Source: an uncultured Pelagibacteraceae bacterium
GTDB lineage: Bacteria > Pseudomonadota > Alphaproteobacteria > Pelagibacterales > Pelagibacteraceae
Direction: 5' to 3'
Assembly: GCA_902598655.1 (NCBI GenBank)
Contig: CACKCQ010000006.1
Location: forward strand, 17,713 to 81,712
Length of the DNA stretch: 64,000 nt
Shown: piece by piece, positions 16,089 through 24,952 of the stretch
Numbering within the stretch: position 1 is the first letter of the stretch
How the letters are laid out: every line of letters begins with the position of its first letter
Notes under the pieces: generated by a model
Database searches by the model: none
What the model was told of the DNA's origin: nothing
What the model saw: only the letters and a program-made list of their open reading frames with translations
Translations under genes and position numbers: made by a program

Positions 16089-17162
16089 ATGAATAAAAGC
16101 CCAATAATATTAGGAATTGAGACAAGTTGTGATGAAACAGCGGTTTCGATTATTCAAGATAACGAAAGTGGTATACCAAAAATTTTATCAAATATAGTCT
16201 CAAGTCAATTTGATATTCATAAAGAATTTGGGGGAGTTGTTCCAGAATTAGCTGCAAGGTCACATGTTGAAAAAATTAATTTAATTGCTAAAAAAGCTTT
16301 GGATGAGAGTGGTATAAGTCTTGATAAAGTATCTGCTATTGCCGCAACATCTGGACCTGGTTTAATAATCTGTCTTAGTGTTGGTTTAAATTTTGCGAAA
16401 TCTCTTGCATCATCTCTAAAAGTTCCATTTATTGGTGTTAACCATCTAGAGGGTCATGCTTTAAGTCCAAAGCTTCAAACTAATATTAATTATCCTTATT
16501 TACTACTGTTGATTTCAGGTGGACATAGTCAATATCTAATTGTCAATGGATTAGGAAGTTACACAAGATTAGGCACTACAATTGATGATGCTTTAGGAGA
16601 AGCATTTGATAAAACAGCTAAACTTTTAGGAATAGAATTTCCAGGTGGTCCTAAATTAGAAAAATTTGCAGAAAAAGGTGATCCAGATAAATTTAATCTA
16701 CCTAAACCAATTATAAATAAAGGTGGATGCAATTTATCTTTTGCTGGTCTTAAAACTGCTATATTAAAAATAACAAACAATATTACAACTGAAAAAGAGA
16801 AATATGATTTAGCAGCCTCATTTCAAAAAACTATCGAGGAAATTTTATATGTTAAAACAAAAATTGCTTTTAAAGAATTTCTTAAAAAATTTTCAATCAA
16901 TAAAAGATCATTTATTGTTGCTGGAGGTGTAGCAGCAAATAATGGTATAAGAAAAAAATTAATTCAAGTAAGCGATGAAAATAATTTTGAACCAATATTT
17001 CCAGACTTCAAATTATGTGGAGATAATGCAGCAATGATTGCATTGGTTGGTTTAGAAAAATATAAATTAAAAAAATTTGATACCTTAAGCTTACAAGTAA
17101 ATCCAAGAATGATGTTGGACAAAGATGCAAAATATTTAAAAGGCTCTGGTGTTAAATATTAG
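16089..17162 (+). CDS. tsaD: tRNA threonylcarbamoyladenosine synthase subunit
   Basis: Transfers threonylcarbamoyl to A37 of ANN-decoding tRNAs (t6A) with TsaB/TsaE, which are not in this window. At 357 residues it is normal. It has the ASKHA fold: GIETSCDETAVSI at the start, VVPELAARSHVEKI, ATSGPGLIICLSVG, the metal-binding NHLEGHALSP (H-x3-H), LLISGGHSQYL, GEAFDKTAKLLG, the long LSFAGLKTAI segment and C-terminal DNAAMIALVG. It is a single gene facing away from hemC across a 58-bp gap. Confidence 0.98.
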   Translation: MNKSPIILGIETSCDETAVSIIQDNESGIPKILSNIVSSQFDIHKEFGGVVPELAARSHVEKINLIAKKALDESGISLDKVSAIAATSGPGLIICLSVGLNFAKSLASSLKVPFIGVNHLEGHALSPKLQTNINYPYLLLLISGGHSQYLIVNGLGSYTRLGTTIDDALGEAFDKTAKLLGIEFPGGPKLEKFAEKGDPDKFNLPKPIINKGGCNLSFAGLKTAILKITNNITTEKEKYDLAASFQKTIEEILYVKTKIAFKEFLKKFSINKRSFIVAGGVAANNGIRKKLIQVSDENNFEPIFPDFKLCGDNAAMIALVGLEKYKLKKFDTLSLQVNPRMMLDKDAKYLKGSGVKY

Positions 17163-17181
17163 ATCGATATGTTAATTTAGA

Positions 17182-17991
17182 TTAACAGCCGCCACCGCCA
17201 CCGCCACTCATGCCACCTCCACCACTTGAATGAGCAGAAGTATTGGGATCTTGATTTGCTATTGCCTTTACAATTTCTTCTTGGGCTTTCAAATCTTGTT
17301 TTCCTTTTGCTGTTAAAACATATGCAGTGGACATGTTTGAGCTCAATTTTGCACTTTCTTCATTTTGAGAGATTATTTCTGCATTTTTTCTATCAAGAAT
17401 TTCTTTGATTTTTTCTTCATCTCCATAATCTTCCGAAAACACTGATGGCATATCAAAAATATCTAATGTAGTTGAAAGTTCGATCTCTTTAGTGTTTACT
17501 TCTGTCAATTCTGCTTCAAACCACTTATTACTAAACTGCCCTGGTCCTCTTACCTCAATATAGTTGGATTTTCCTAGAGCCTTACTTAATTGAAATACCT
17601 CTCTAGTTTTATTATTAATTGGCTTTGTTAACTTATTGTATCTCCATTTTCCTCTATAAAACTTACCATCCTTATCTAAATAGGCACCTTCCCCATGAAA
17701 AAGGTTTCTTTTGAAAGTTCCCTCATATTTCGTACCATCTGAAAAAGTAAAAACACCTTGTCCATGTGCTTTTCCATTTTTCACATCTCCAACATAAGTT
17801 GAAGACCCGAATTTGATTATACCTTGCTCAACTTCACTTTTTAAAATAGGGATATCAGGAAAATTTTCGACTGCATCTTTTCCGATTTTTGAAAAAAATT
17901 TCCAAATTCTACTTTCTTGAATAAAATCAGCTTTAGCAGATAATGCTAGAGTATTTACCAAAATTATATATATCAAAATTTTTTTAAACAT
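17182..17991 (-). CDS. Secreted MORN-repeat protein with Gly-rich C-terminus ending in Cys
   Basis: A 269-residue exported protein. A signal peptide spans about residues 1-22 (FKKILIYIILVNTLALSAKAD). Two to three MORN repeats follow (YVGDVKNGKAHGQG, YEGTFKRNLFHGEG, YRGKWRYNKL), then a domain with no family I recognise. A charged helical region (residues ~195-250) precedes a tail of SSGGGGMSGGGGGGC. MORN repeats often mediate lipid or protein contact; the role here is unknown. The terminal Gly-run with a last-residue Cys is unusual. It lies 14 bp from the SGNH-like gene on the same strand. Confidence 0.8.
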   Translation of the reverse strand: MFKKILIYIILVNTLALSAKADFIQESRIWKFFSKIGKDAVENFPDIPILKSEVEQGIIKFGSSTYVGDVKNGKAHGQGVFTFSDGTKYEGTFKRNLFHGEGAYLDKDGKFYRGKWRYNKLTKPINNKTREVFQLSKALGKSNYIEVRGPGQFSNKWFEAELTEVNTKEIELSTTLDIFDMPSVFSEDYGDEEKIKEILDRKNAEIISQNEESAKLSSNMSTAYVLTAKGKQDLKAQEEIVKAIANQDPNTSAHSSGGGGMSGGGGGGC

Positions 17992-18005
17992 GATCGTGTA
18001 AGTAT

Positions 18006-18932
18006 TTAAATGCTACAATATTTGCCTAAATTGGTCAAAACAATTTTATCTGAGCGTAGATGCCTTTTATCAATTGTTAATATATCTTGATCAGAATTTT
18101 TTATTTTTGAAATAAATATATTTTTTGTTCTATAGCTATTATTGAAGGTTTTGCATAAAATTTTTTTTAAATGATTTTCAATTTCTTTAATTTTTATAAT
18201 TTTTCCATTTTCTTTTTTATAAATCCAATATGGCATTGTTAGTACTAAATCAAAATCAATCTCTAATTCTCTAGAAAGTTTTTCAAGATTTTTTAAATAT
18301 AAATTTAAATTATCAACCATTTTATTTTTGTTTCTTGTCATAAACAATTTTTGCATCTCATTGTTATTTTTTCTACTGACTGTAAAAAATTTATTTGATA
18401 GTAAACTTTTCGTTATAATAATTTTGTATTTATAAGGATTTTTTATAATTTCATCTAATTCACTACTTTTTACTGCAACATAATTTTTTATATCCCAATC
18501 CTCATACACCCTAAAAATATCAACAGATAAATTAAAATTTATTACTATTTTTTTCGATATAGATTTTTTATTTAAGTAAATGAATTTAATAACTTCATAT
18601 GGACCATTATTAGGTGCTGCATAAATTACAAAATCACTTTTAATGTAATTGTATAAATAATGATTTTTATTTTTGTCAATATCAAGACCTAAAACTTGAC
18701 TGTCCCCAAAAACTTGAAGTTGGTTTTTTGTTTTACTAAATATTCTTCCACCAAGTTCGTCTGTTTGGAAGTTAAGATTTTCTTCATCATATTTGACACA
18801 AAATACTGCATTTTTTGGTAAATGGACGTAGTGATTATTGTGACCGAATGGTAAAAAACTTAGACAATTTTTTGCTTTTGTTTCTGATATAAATAAAATT
18901 AATAATAGTAAAATTATAAATATGTTTTTAAT
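18006..18932 (-). CDS. Exported SGNH/GDSL-like protein beside carbamoyltransferase
   Basis: A predicted exported protein of ~308 residues. After a hydrophobic signal segment (KNIFIILLLLILFISETKA) it shows FGDSQVLGLDID, which resembles SGNH block I (GDS). Later, KRHLRSDKIVLTNLGK near the end could hold a block V-like D-x-x-H, though this is weak. No other SGNH block is obvious. The start is uncertain: ATG codons exist at 19127 and 19076, but they would place a non-secretory antisense copy of the neighbouring gene's sequence before the signal peptide. An ATT at 18932 starts exactly at the signal peptide. It probably works on extracellular glycans with the nearby carbamoyltransferase, which is inference. 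Confidence 0.62.
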   Translation of the reverse strand: MKNIFIILLLLILFISETKAKNCLSFLPFGHNNHYVHLPKNAVFCVKYDEENLNFQTDELGGRIFSKTKNQLQVFGDSQVLGLDIDKNKNHYLYNYIKSDFVIYAAPNNGPYEVIKFIYLNKKSISKKIVINFNLSVDIFRVYEDWDIKNYVAVKSSELDEIIKNPYKYKIIITKSLLSNKFFTVSRKNNNEMQKLFMTRNKNKMVDNLNLYLKNLEKLSRELEIDFDLVLTMPYWIYKKENGKIIKIKEIENHLKKILCKTFNNSYRTKNIFISKIKNSDQDILTIDKRHLRSDKIVLTNLGKYCSI

Positions 18933-19638
18933 ACCAAAAAATAATTTGAAAAGTTTTGATCCTGAAAGATGCTGTTTTGTTTTAAACGAATTTTCTGCTG
19001 CTGAATATGCATCTGCTTTAGAAATGTTGTTTGCAGCAAAAAATGTTGATGATTTAAAGTTAAGCAAAGGTTTCATAAGACATTCATTAGACGAATATAA
19101 ACATTTTTCTATATTTACAAATATCAAAAACCAAATTTCTTTAGAACACGAGCTAAATAACAGAGAAATCAGATTTGTTCCAATTCATCTATTTGCTAAA
19201 GGATATATATATAAAGATAAATTTATTTTTGAGAAAAAAAATATTAAAGACTTTGCAATTTTTATTGGAGCAAATGAAGAAATTGCTGAAAAAAAATTGC
19301 ATAATTTTCTTGATAATATTAGAACCTTTAAACCAGATCATGCTAAGCAGATTGATAAAATTTTACTTGATGAAGAAAGACACGCCAACTACTCCTTAAC
19401 ATTTGCAAAAAAAAACAATTCCAAATTTTATTATTTTATTAAATTTTTTAAGGAGAATTTAATAAGTAAATTTAGACATATTTATGCTAACAGCTTAACT
19501 AAAGTTTCAAAAATTTTTAATCCAATTTTATATTCATTAATTTTAATTATGTCTTTACCTGTAAAATTTTTAGATTTGGATAAATCCAAAGCAGACAATG
19601 ATGTATTAAAAAATATTAATGCTAAATCAATACTATAA
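18922..19638 (+). CDS. Ferritin-like di-iron protein
   Basis: A 238-residue protein with the four-helix ferritin-like pattern. It has E28 in SAAEYASALEM, E58-x2-H61 in DEYKHFSIF, E119/E120 in ANEEIAEKKL and E151-x2-H154 in DEERHANYSL. Two ExxH pairs on separated helices predict a carboxylate-bridged di-iron centre. The C-terminal ~60 residues include a hydrophobic helix (IFNPILYSLILIMSLPVKFL) that may attach to the membrane. Function is unknown; members of this superfamily include oxygenases, oxidases and desaturase-like enzymes. It overlaps the divergent SGNH-like gene by 11 bp (with the ATT start) and is followed 5 bp later by the carbamoyltransferase. Confidence 0.75.
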   Translation: MFLIPKNNLKSFDPERCCFVLNEFSAAEYASALEMLFAAKNVDDLKLSKGFIRHSLDEYKHFSIFTNIKNQISLEHELNNREIRFVPIHLFAKGYIYKDKFIFEKKNIKDFAIFIGANEEIAEKKLHNFLDNIRTFKPDHAKQIDKILLDEERHANYSLTFAKKNNSKFYYFIKFFKENLISKFRHIYANSLTKVSKIFNPILYSLILIMSLPVKFLDLDKSKADNDVLKNINAKSIL

Positions 19639-19643
19639 CTTAA

Positions 19644-21335
19644 ATGTTTTATATTGGTATTTCAGCTTATTATCACGAATCTTCGGTTTTCTTAACAGAT
19701 GGAAAAAAAATTAATTGTTTTATTAAAGAAGAATATTTTACAAGAATAAAAGGTGATAAAAGTTTTCCGAAAAGAAGTTTAAAATTTTTAATAAAAAAAT
19801 ATTCTTTAAATGAAAAAAATATAAAATCTGTTTGTTTTTATGAAAAACCTTTCAAATCATGGTGGGAAATTTTTATTTATTCCATTAAAAAACCTTTAGA
19901 GAATAAAAAGTTATTAACACATCATTTAAAAAATTTTAATACAGGCTCAATTTTTTTTTATTCTGACCTTAATAATGTAATAAAATTATCTAGGAATAAA
20001 ATTTTATATTCATCTCATCATCTAAGCCACTGTCTGTATGGATCATTATACGTAGATAATATTTATGATTATGCATATGTAAGCTGCGATGGAGTAGGAG
20101 AAGGTGAAACAATGACCATATATACAATCGAAAATGAAAATTTAATTAAAAAATATTGGACAAACTTTTATCCCAATTCAATTGGACTATTTTATTCTGC
20201 CATAACTGATTTTCTAGGTTTTGATATAAATGATGGTGAGTTTAAAGTCATGAGCTTAAGTTCATACGGTAATCCAATTTATGAAAAAGAAATGGAAAAA
20301 TTGTTTGATTGTGAAAAATTGAAAATAAATTCATCATACTTTGAATTTCAAAAAAACCCTGAAAGATCATTCTCTGAATTATTTATACAAATCTTTGGCA
20401 AGCCTTATTTAAATTTAGGTGTTAAAGAAAATTTTCAAAAGTATTCCGATATAGCAAGTTCAGCTCAACAAATATTAAATAAATCTTTGAAAAATCTAAT
20501 TTTAAAAGCAAAGCAACTAACCGGTAAAAACAAAATAGTACTAACTGGCGGTGTTGCATTAAATTGTAAAATGATACATGATTTATCTAAACAAAAAATA
20601 TTCGAAGAATTAATTGTTCCTCCCTCACCAGGTGACTCGGGCTCAGCAATTGGGGCTGCAAATTTTTCTTATTTTTACGAAAATAACAAATTTTTAAAAA
20701 ATATAGGTCTATTTCCTGGACCAGATAAAAACGAAATTAATAAAAAATTTAAATTGAATGAGTTTTTTGAAAAAATTTCTCAACAAGAAAACTCTTTAGA
20801 TGTAGCTTATGAGTTGATAATTAAAGGCCATATTCTTACGACTTATATTGATAAAATGGAAACCGGGCCGCGGGCATTAGGTAATACTTCTATAATTTGT
20901 AATGCTAAAGACAAATTAGCTGTTGAAAATTTAAACAATAAAATAAAAAAAAGAAAATTTTATCAGCCGCTTGCTCCTATGTTGCTTAAAGAAAAATTTG
21001 AAAAATACTTCTCAATTCAAAATAGTATAAATAAAAATTTATATTCAATGGGGACTTTGTGTGAAGCAAAAGAAGAACTAAAAAAAGATTATTTATCCAT
21101 AATTCACACTGATAACACATGTAGAACTCAAGTCATTGATAATGAAAATTCATTTGTTTTTAAATTATTAAAAAAGTTAGCTGAAAGTGATATTGACATA
21201 CTAGTGAACACATCTTTCAATATTTCAAAAGATCCTATGGTATTCGATTTATTTGATGTTTATACAAATATGAGAAGAATGAATATTGAATACGTTATAA
21301 TGAATAGTGGTATATTTAAAGTAAGAGAGATATGA
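19644..21335 (+). CDS. O-carbamoyltransferase, NodU/CmcH/TobZ family
   Basis: A 563-residue enzyme that uses carbamoyl phosphate and ATP to carbamoylate a hydroxyl group. The N-terminal Kae1-like domain has GISAYYHESSVFL, SSHHLSHCLYG (metal/ATP His residues), VSCDGVGEGETMT, TGGVALNCKMI and PPSPGDSGSAIGAAN. The C-terminal domain has KMETGPRALGNTSI, FYQPLAPMLL and DILVNTSFNISKDPMV. The acceptor cannot be told; relatives act on Nod factors, antibiotics and surface polysaccharides. ATGA overlap couples it to the small membrane gene downstream. Base composition is very AT-rich even for this window. Confidence 0.93.
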   Translation: MFYIGISAYYHESSVFLTDGKKINCFIKEEYFTRIKGDKSFPKRSLKFLIKKYSLNEKNIKSVCFYEKPFKSWWEIFIYSIKKPLENKKLLTHHLKNFNTGSIFFYSDLNNVIKLSRNKILYSSHHLSHCLYGSLYVDNIYDYAYVSCDGVGEGETMTIYTIENENLIKKYWTNFYPNSIGLFYSAITDFLGFDINDGEFKVMSLSSYGNPIYEKEMEKLFDCEKLKINSSYFEFQKNPERSFSELFIQIFGKPYLNLGVKENFQKYSDIASSAQQILNKSLKNLILKAKQLTGKNKIVLTGGVALNCKMIHDLSKQKIFEELIVPPSPGDSGSAIGAANFSYFYENNKFLKNIGLFPGPDKNEINKKFKLNEFFEKISQQENSLDVAYELIIKGHILTTYIDKMETGPRALGNTSIICNAKDKLAVENLNNKIKKRKFYQPLAPMLLKEKFEKYFSIQNSINKNLYSMGTLCEAKEELKKDYLSIIHTDNTCRTQVIDNENSFVFKLLKKLAESDIDILVNTSFNISKDPMVFDLFDVYTNMRRMNIEYVIMNSGIFKVREI

Positions 21336-21493
21336 AAAAAATTTTAAATTATGTTTATCTAATTGATGATTTTAAAAAAAAATATGGTTATATCAAATTA
21401 ATTTTTTTCATAATATTTATTTTTTTAATTTTGATTTTTTCTATTTTTGTTTTTATTCAAGTTTTTATACCTTTTACTTACATAGCAATTTAA
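21332..21493 (+). CDS. Tiny DUF5989-like membrane protein coupled to carbamoyltransferase
   Basis: A 53-residue protein. The ATG at 21332 overlaps the carbamoyltransferase stop (ATGA) and the TAA lies at 21491-21493. A charged N-terminal segment (LIDDFKKKYGYIKL) precedes one strong hydrophobic helix of about 25 residues, ending FIPFTYIAI. The layout (short K/R-rich head, one TM, Pro-Phe-x-Tyr near the C-terminus) resembles DUF5989, a small family that I recall being encoded beside NodU-type carbamoyltransferases. Similarity is by pattern only because the sequence is short and low-complexity. It may anchor or assist the carbamoyltransferase. Confidence 0.62.
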   Translation: MKKILNYVYLIDDFKKKYGYIKLIFFIIFIFLILIFSIFVFIQVFIPFTYIAI

Positions 21494-21507
21494 TATAAAT
21501 TAATTAA

Positions 21508-21921
21508 ATGCAATATTGGTTACTCAAATCAGAGCCTAATGTTTGGTCAATAGATCAACAATTAAAAGTTGGAGCAAAAGGTACGAACTGGGATGGAGTA
21601 AGAAATTATCAGGCTGCAAATAATTTAAAAAAAATGAAGAATGGCGATCTTTGTTTTTTTTATCATTCAAATATTGGTAAAGAAATCGTTGGAATTGTTG
21701 AAGTAATTAAAACAGCATTTATTGACCCAACAGATAAAGAGAAGCGATTTGTAGCAGTAAAAGTTAAGTATAAAAGTAAACTAAAAACACCAGTTTCTCT
21801 TGAAAACATTAAAAAAAATAAAGATTTGAAAGATATTGCACTAATAAAACAGAGCAGACTGTCTGTAATGCCAATTAACACTAAATGCTGGAAAATTATT
21901 TTGAAGATGAGTAGTATCTGA
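21508..21921 (+). CDS. EVE domain protein
   Basis: A 137-residue single-domain protein of the EVE/PUA-like fold (thymocyte nuclear protein 1 type). Motifs: YWLLKSEPNVWSIDQQ at the start, TNWDGVRNYQAANNLKKMKNGDLCFFYHSN, and the EIVGIVEVIKTAFIDPT strand, which together are diagnostic. EVE domains bind modified bases in DNA or RNA. Bacterial solo members are widespread housekeeping-like genes of unclear function. It lies 14 bp before acs on the same strand. Confidence 0.93.
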   Translation: MQYWLLKSEPNVWSIDQQLKVGAKGTNWDGVRNYQAANNLKKMKNGDLCFFYHSNIGKEIVGIVEVIKTAFIDPTDKEKRFVAVKVKYKSKLKTPVSLENIKKNKDLKDIALIKQSRLSVMPINTKCWKIILKMSSI

Positions 21922-21935
21922 AAAATTAATAATCC

Positions 21936-23957
21936 ATGCCAAAAAAAAAAGTTAAAAAAAGAAAGAAAAAAATAACTACTAAAAAAAAAACTAAGGTAAA
22001 GTCTGTAGTACCAAAACAAGAAAAAGAACTTATTTATAAAACAAAAAAAGACTGGGTTAGCAAAGCATTAGTAAATAAATCTCAGTACGAAAAAAAATAT
22101 AAAGCCTCAATAAAAGATAATGATGGCTTTTGGAAAAAAGAAGGAAAAAGAATTAATTGGATAAAGCCTTATACAAAAATTAAAGATGTTAAATATAGTA
22201 AATCAGATGTAAAGATAAAATGGTTTTACGATGGTACTCTTAATGCTTCTGCAAATTGTATTGATAGACATTTAAAGAAAAATAAAGACAAAACTGCAAT
22301 TATATGGGTTGGAGATGATCCAAAAGTTCAAAAGAAAATTTCTTATAAAGAATTACACAAAGAAGTTTCTAAAGCTGCAAATGGTCTTAAAGAATTAGGA
22401 GTTAAAAAAGGTGATAGAGTAACAATTTATTTAACTATGATACCAGAACTTGCATATACTATGTTAGCATGTGCAAGAATTGGAGCGGTGCATTCAATAA
22501 TCTTTGGAGGATTTTCTCCGGATAGTATTTCTGGAAGAATAAACGACTGTGAATCTGATTATCTTATTACAGCAGATGAAGGTATAAGAGGTGGAAAAAT
22601 AATACCTCTAAAATCAATTGCTGATGAAGCTTTAGTAAATTGTCCAAACGTAAAAAAATGTGTTGTTGTAAAAAGAACAGGCAATAGAATAAATTGGGAT
22701 GAAAGAAGAGATGTTTGGTATCACGAGTTAACAAAAAAAGTTTCAAATAAATGTGAACCAGAGGAAATGAATGCAGAAGATCCTTTATTTATTTTATATA
22801 CTTCAGGATCTACAGGAAAACCAAAAGGGGTAATGCATACAACAGGTGGGTATATGGTTTATGCTTCTATGACCCATCAATATATATTCAATTATAAACC
22901 TAAAGATATTTATTGGTGCACAGCTGACATTGGATGGGTAACTGGACATAGTTATATTATTTATGGACCATTATCAAATGGAGCAACAACTATAATGTTT
23001 GAGGGAATTCCAACATATCCCGATAGCTCAAGATGGTGGCAAATAGTTGATAAATATAAAGTAAATATTTTTTATACTGCTCCAACAGCAATAAGAGCTT
23101 TAATGAGAGAAGGCGACAAACCTGTTAAAAAAACATCAAGAAAAACTTTAAAATTATTAGGAACTGTAGGAGAACCAATCAATCCGGAAGCATGGGAATG
23201 GTATTATAAAACTGTTGGAGATTCTAATTGTCCAATCGTAGATACTTGGTGGCAAACAGAGACAGGTGGAATATTAATTAGTCCACAAACAGGAGCTATA
23301 AATTTAAAACCAGGTTCAGCAACAAAACCTTTTTATGGAATAAGACCTGTAATAGTTAATAAAGATGGAAAAGTTTTAAAAGGAGAAGCTGAAGGTCGAC
23401 TATGTATTGCTCAATCTTGGCCCGGTCAAATGCGTACAGTTTATGGGGACCATCAAAGATTTATTGATACTTATTTTTCTCAATTTGACGGTAAATATTT
23501 TACTGGAGATGGGTGCAGGAGAGATAAGGATGGATACTACTGGATTACAGGAAGAGTTGATGATGTAATTATTGTTTCAGGACATAACCTTGGAACTGCA
23601 GAAATAGAGAGTGCATTTGTTGCCCATCCGAAAGTAGCAGAAGCTGCCGTAGTTGGATATCCACATGATATTAAAGGAAATGGTTTGTATTGTTATGTAA
23701 CTTTAAATGTCGGAGAAAAATCAACTTTAGATTTAGAGAGAGATTTAAAACTTTGGGTTAGAAAACAAATTGGTCCAATAGCAACACCAGATTTAATCCA
23801 ATTTTCTCCTGGACTACCAAAGACTAGATCAGGCAAGATTATGAGAAGAATTCTAAGAAAAATTGCAGCAAATGAACATGATCAACTAGGTGATACAACC
23901 ACTTTGGCAGATCCAAGTGTAGTAAAAAGTTTAGTTGAAAATAGAAAAAATACTTAA
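21936..23957 (+). CDS. acs: Acetyl-CoA synthetase with Lys-rich N-terminal extension
   Basis: Activates acetate to acetyl-CoA via acetyl-AMP. The 673 residues include the ANL-family core: [19 protein letters not shown] (P-loop), [60 protein letters not shown] and the acetylatable Lys region [16 protein letters not shown]. About 30 extra residues at the N-terminus are almost all Lys/Arg/Thr ([21 protein letters not shown]), not usual for Acs. The genes just beyond include a Na+/solute symporter of an acetate-permease-like family, so uptake and activation of short organic acids may be linked. Confidence 0.97.
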   Translation: MPKKKVKKRKKKITTKKKTKVKSVVPKQEKELIYKTKKDWVSKALVNKSQYEKKYKASIKDNDGFWKKEGKRINWIKPYTKIKDVKYSKSDVKIKWFYDGTLNASANCIDRHLKKNKDKTAIIWVGDDPKVQKKISYKELHKEVSKAANGLKELGVKKGDRVTIYLTMIPELAYTMLACARIGAVHSIIFGGFSPDSISGRINDCESDYLITADEGIRGGKIIPLKSIADEALVNCPNVKKCVVVKRTGNRINWDERRDVWYHELTKKVSNKCEPEEMNAEDPLFILYTSGSTGKPKGVMHTTGGYMVYASMTHQYIFNYKPKDIYWCTADIGWVTGHSYIIYGPLSNGATTIMFEGIPTYPDSSRWWQIVDKYKVNIFYTAPTAIRALMREGDKPVKKTSRKTLKLLGTVGEPINPEAWEWYYKTVGDSNCPIVDTWWQTETGGILISPQTGAINLKPGSATKPFYGIRPVIVNKDGKVLKGEAEGRLCIAQSWPGQMRTVYGDHQRFIDTYFSQFDGKYFTGDGCRRDKDGYYWITGRVDDVIIVSGHNLGTAEIESAFVAHPKVAEAAVVGYPHDIKGNGLYCYVTLNVGEKSTLDLERDLKLWVRKQIGPIATPDLIQFSPGLPKTRSGKIMRRILRKIAANEHDQLGDTTTLADPSVVKSLVENRKNT

Positions 23958-24583
23958 AAATTTATTAATTCAATAAATTCTTTTTTAACATTATCCCATT
24001 TCAAGATCATAGAATTCAAAACTATTTTTTTGTCTAAGGATTTTAACTCTTCAGCTATTGGTGACCATTCATATAAAGATAAAGCACTATTATTAAATGG
24101 TAATGATTCATGGTATTTATTCCATTCTATGTTTTCGTATCTTTCTTGAAATTTCTTTTTTGCGTTCTCGTATATCTCTTTTGGCATTTCATTTTTTTGA
24201 AGTTCATTATCTAAAATTTCAAAATAGATTTCATTTGCTTTTTCAGTATCATGTTGATTTCTGATATTTTTTAAAAAAGAAACAGTATAAAAAGTTAAAT
24301 CTTGTAAAGCAGTTGAGTAAATATTCCATTTAGCCTTATTGATTGACCCTAAAAATATCTCATCTTCAAACATCAATACATATTTTGCTCCCATTCGAGT
24401 TTTTAGATAACCATAAAGTGTAACCTGACTTACCCACGCAGATTTTTTTTGAATAAATTCTTTTAAATCAGAATAATTCTCAATTTTTTTTGTTTTTTTG
24501 AAATATTTTAGAAATGGAATGAAATATTCCTTTAAATACTCAAATTTCAAATCTTTGAGCTTTAATTTGTATTTAATGCCCAT
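23954..24583 (-). CDS. Conserved hypothetical protein between acs and symporter
   Basis: A 209-residue soluble protein without signal peptide or membrane helix. The central segment ([51 protein letters not shown]) is the best candidate for a conserved core. I recall similar proteins annotated as esterase-like or hypothetical near acetate/solute symporter genes of alphaproteobacteria, but no hydrolase motif (such as G-x-S-x-G) is visible, so I do not assign an activity. Its stop overlaps the acs stop by 4 bp, and it is divergent from the DUF4212 gene across 111 bp. Confidence 0.72.
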   Translation of the reverse strand: MGIKYKLKLKDLKFEYLKEYFIPFLKYFKKTKKIENYSDLKEFIQKKSAWVSQVTLYGYLKTRMGAKYVLMFEDEIFLGSINKAKWNIYSTALQDLTFYTVSFLKNIRNQHDTEKANEIYFEILDNELQKNEMPKEIYENAKKKFQERYENIEWNKYHESLPFNNSALSLYEWSPIAEELKSLDKKIVLNSMILKWDNVKKEFIELINF

Positions 24584-24680
24584 TTAGAACTAATATTACC
24601 ACTTTTACCATAAATATATGCCATTTTTTACTCTTTAAATATTACATTAAATGAGTATGAATTATATCTTTAACCTATAG

Positions 24681-24685
24681 GGAGG
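24681..24685 (+). promoter_or_regulatory. Strong ribosome binding site before DUF4212 gene
   Basis: GGAGG lies 9 bases before the ATG at 24695 within GGGAGGATAAAAATA. Most starts in this window have no recognisable Shine-Dalgarno, so this stands out. A second one, AAGGAGG at 24938-24944, precedes the symporter ATG at 24952. The pair suggests high translation of this transporter. Confidence 0.7.
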
Positions 24686-24694
24686 ATAAAAATA

Positions 24695-24952
24695 ATGTCA
24701 AACAAAGAAAAGCACTGGGAAAAAACCAAAGGGTTAATGATTATTACATTAATTATTTGGTTTGTTTTCGGTTATCTGATCTTCATGTTTGGTTCTGACC
24801 TAAACACTTCAAGTTTTATGGGGTATCCATTAGCGTATTACATGTGTGCGCAGGGTTCCATCATTGCATTTGTAGTCCTTATTTTTTGGTTTGCAAATAG
24901 ACAGGAAAAAATCGATGAAGAGTTTGGTTTTACCGAAAAGGAGGATGATTAA
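24695..24952 (+). CDS. DUF4212 small subunit of Na+/solute symporter
   Basis: An 85-residue membrane protein with two TM helices (about 15-36 and 48-70) and an acidic C-terminus. The segment SSFMGYPLAYYMCAQGSIIAFVVLIFWFANRQEKIDEEFG is characteristic of DUF4212, the small protein invariably paired with VC_2705-type sodium:solute symporters. It ends TAATG, sharing a base with the symporter ATG at 24952. A perfect AAGGAGG ribosome binding site for the symporter is embedded in its 3' end. It is preceded by its own strong ribosome binding site. Confidence 0.92.
   Translation: MSNKEKHWEKTKGLMIITLIIWFVFGYLIFMFGSDLNTSSFMGYPLAYYMCAQGSIIAFVVLIFWFANRQEKIDEEFGFTEKEDD

Noticed and set aside
17170..17187. 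Inverted repeat TGTTAA-TTTAGA-TTAACA between tsaD and the MORN gene
   Set aside because: Only 6 A/T-rich pairs and no T-tract; too weak for a terminator call and expected by chance in AT-rich sequence.
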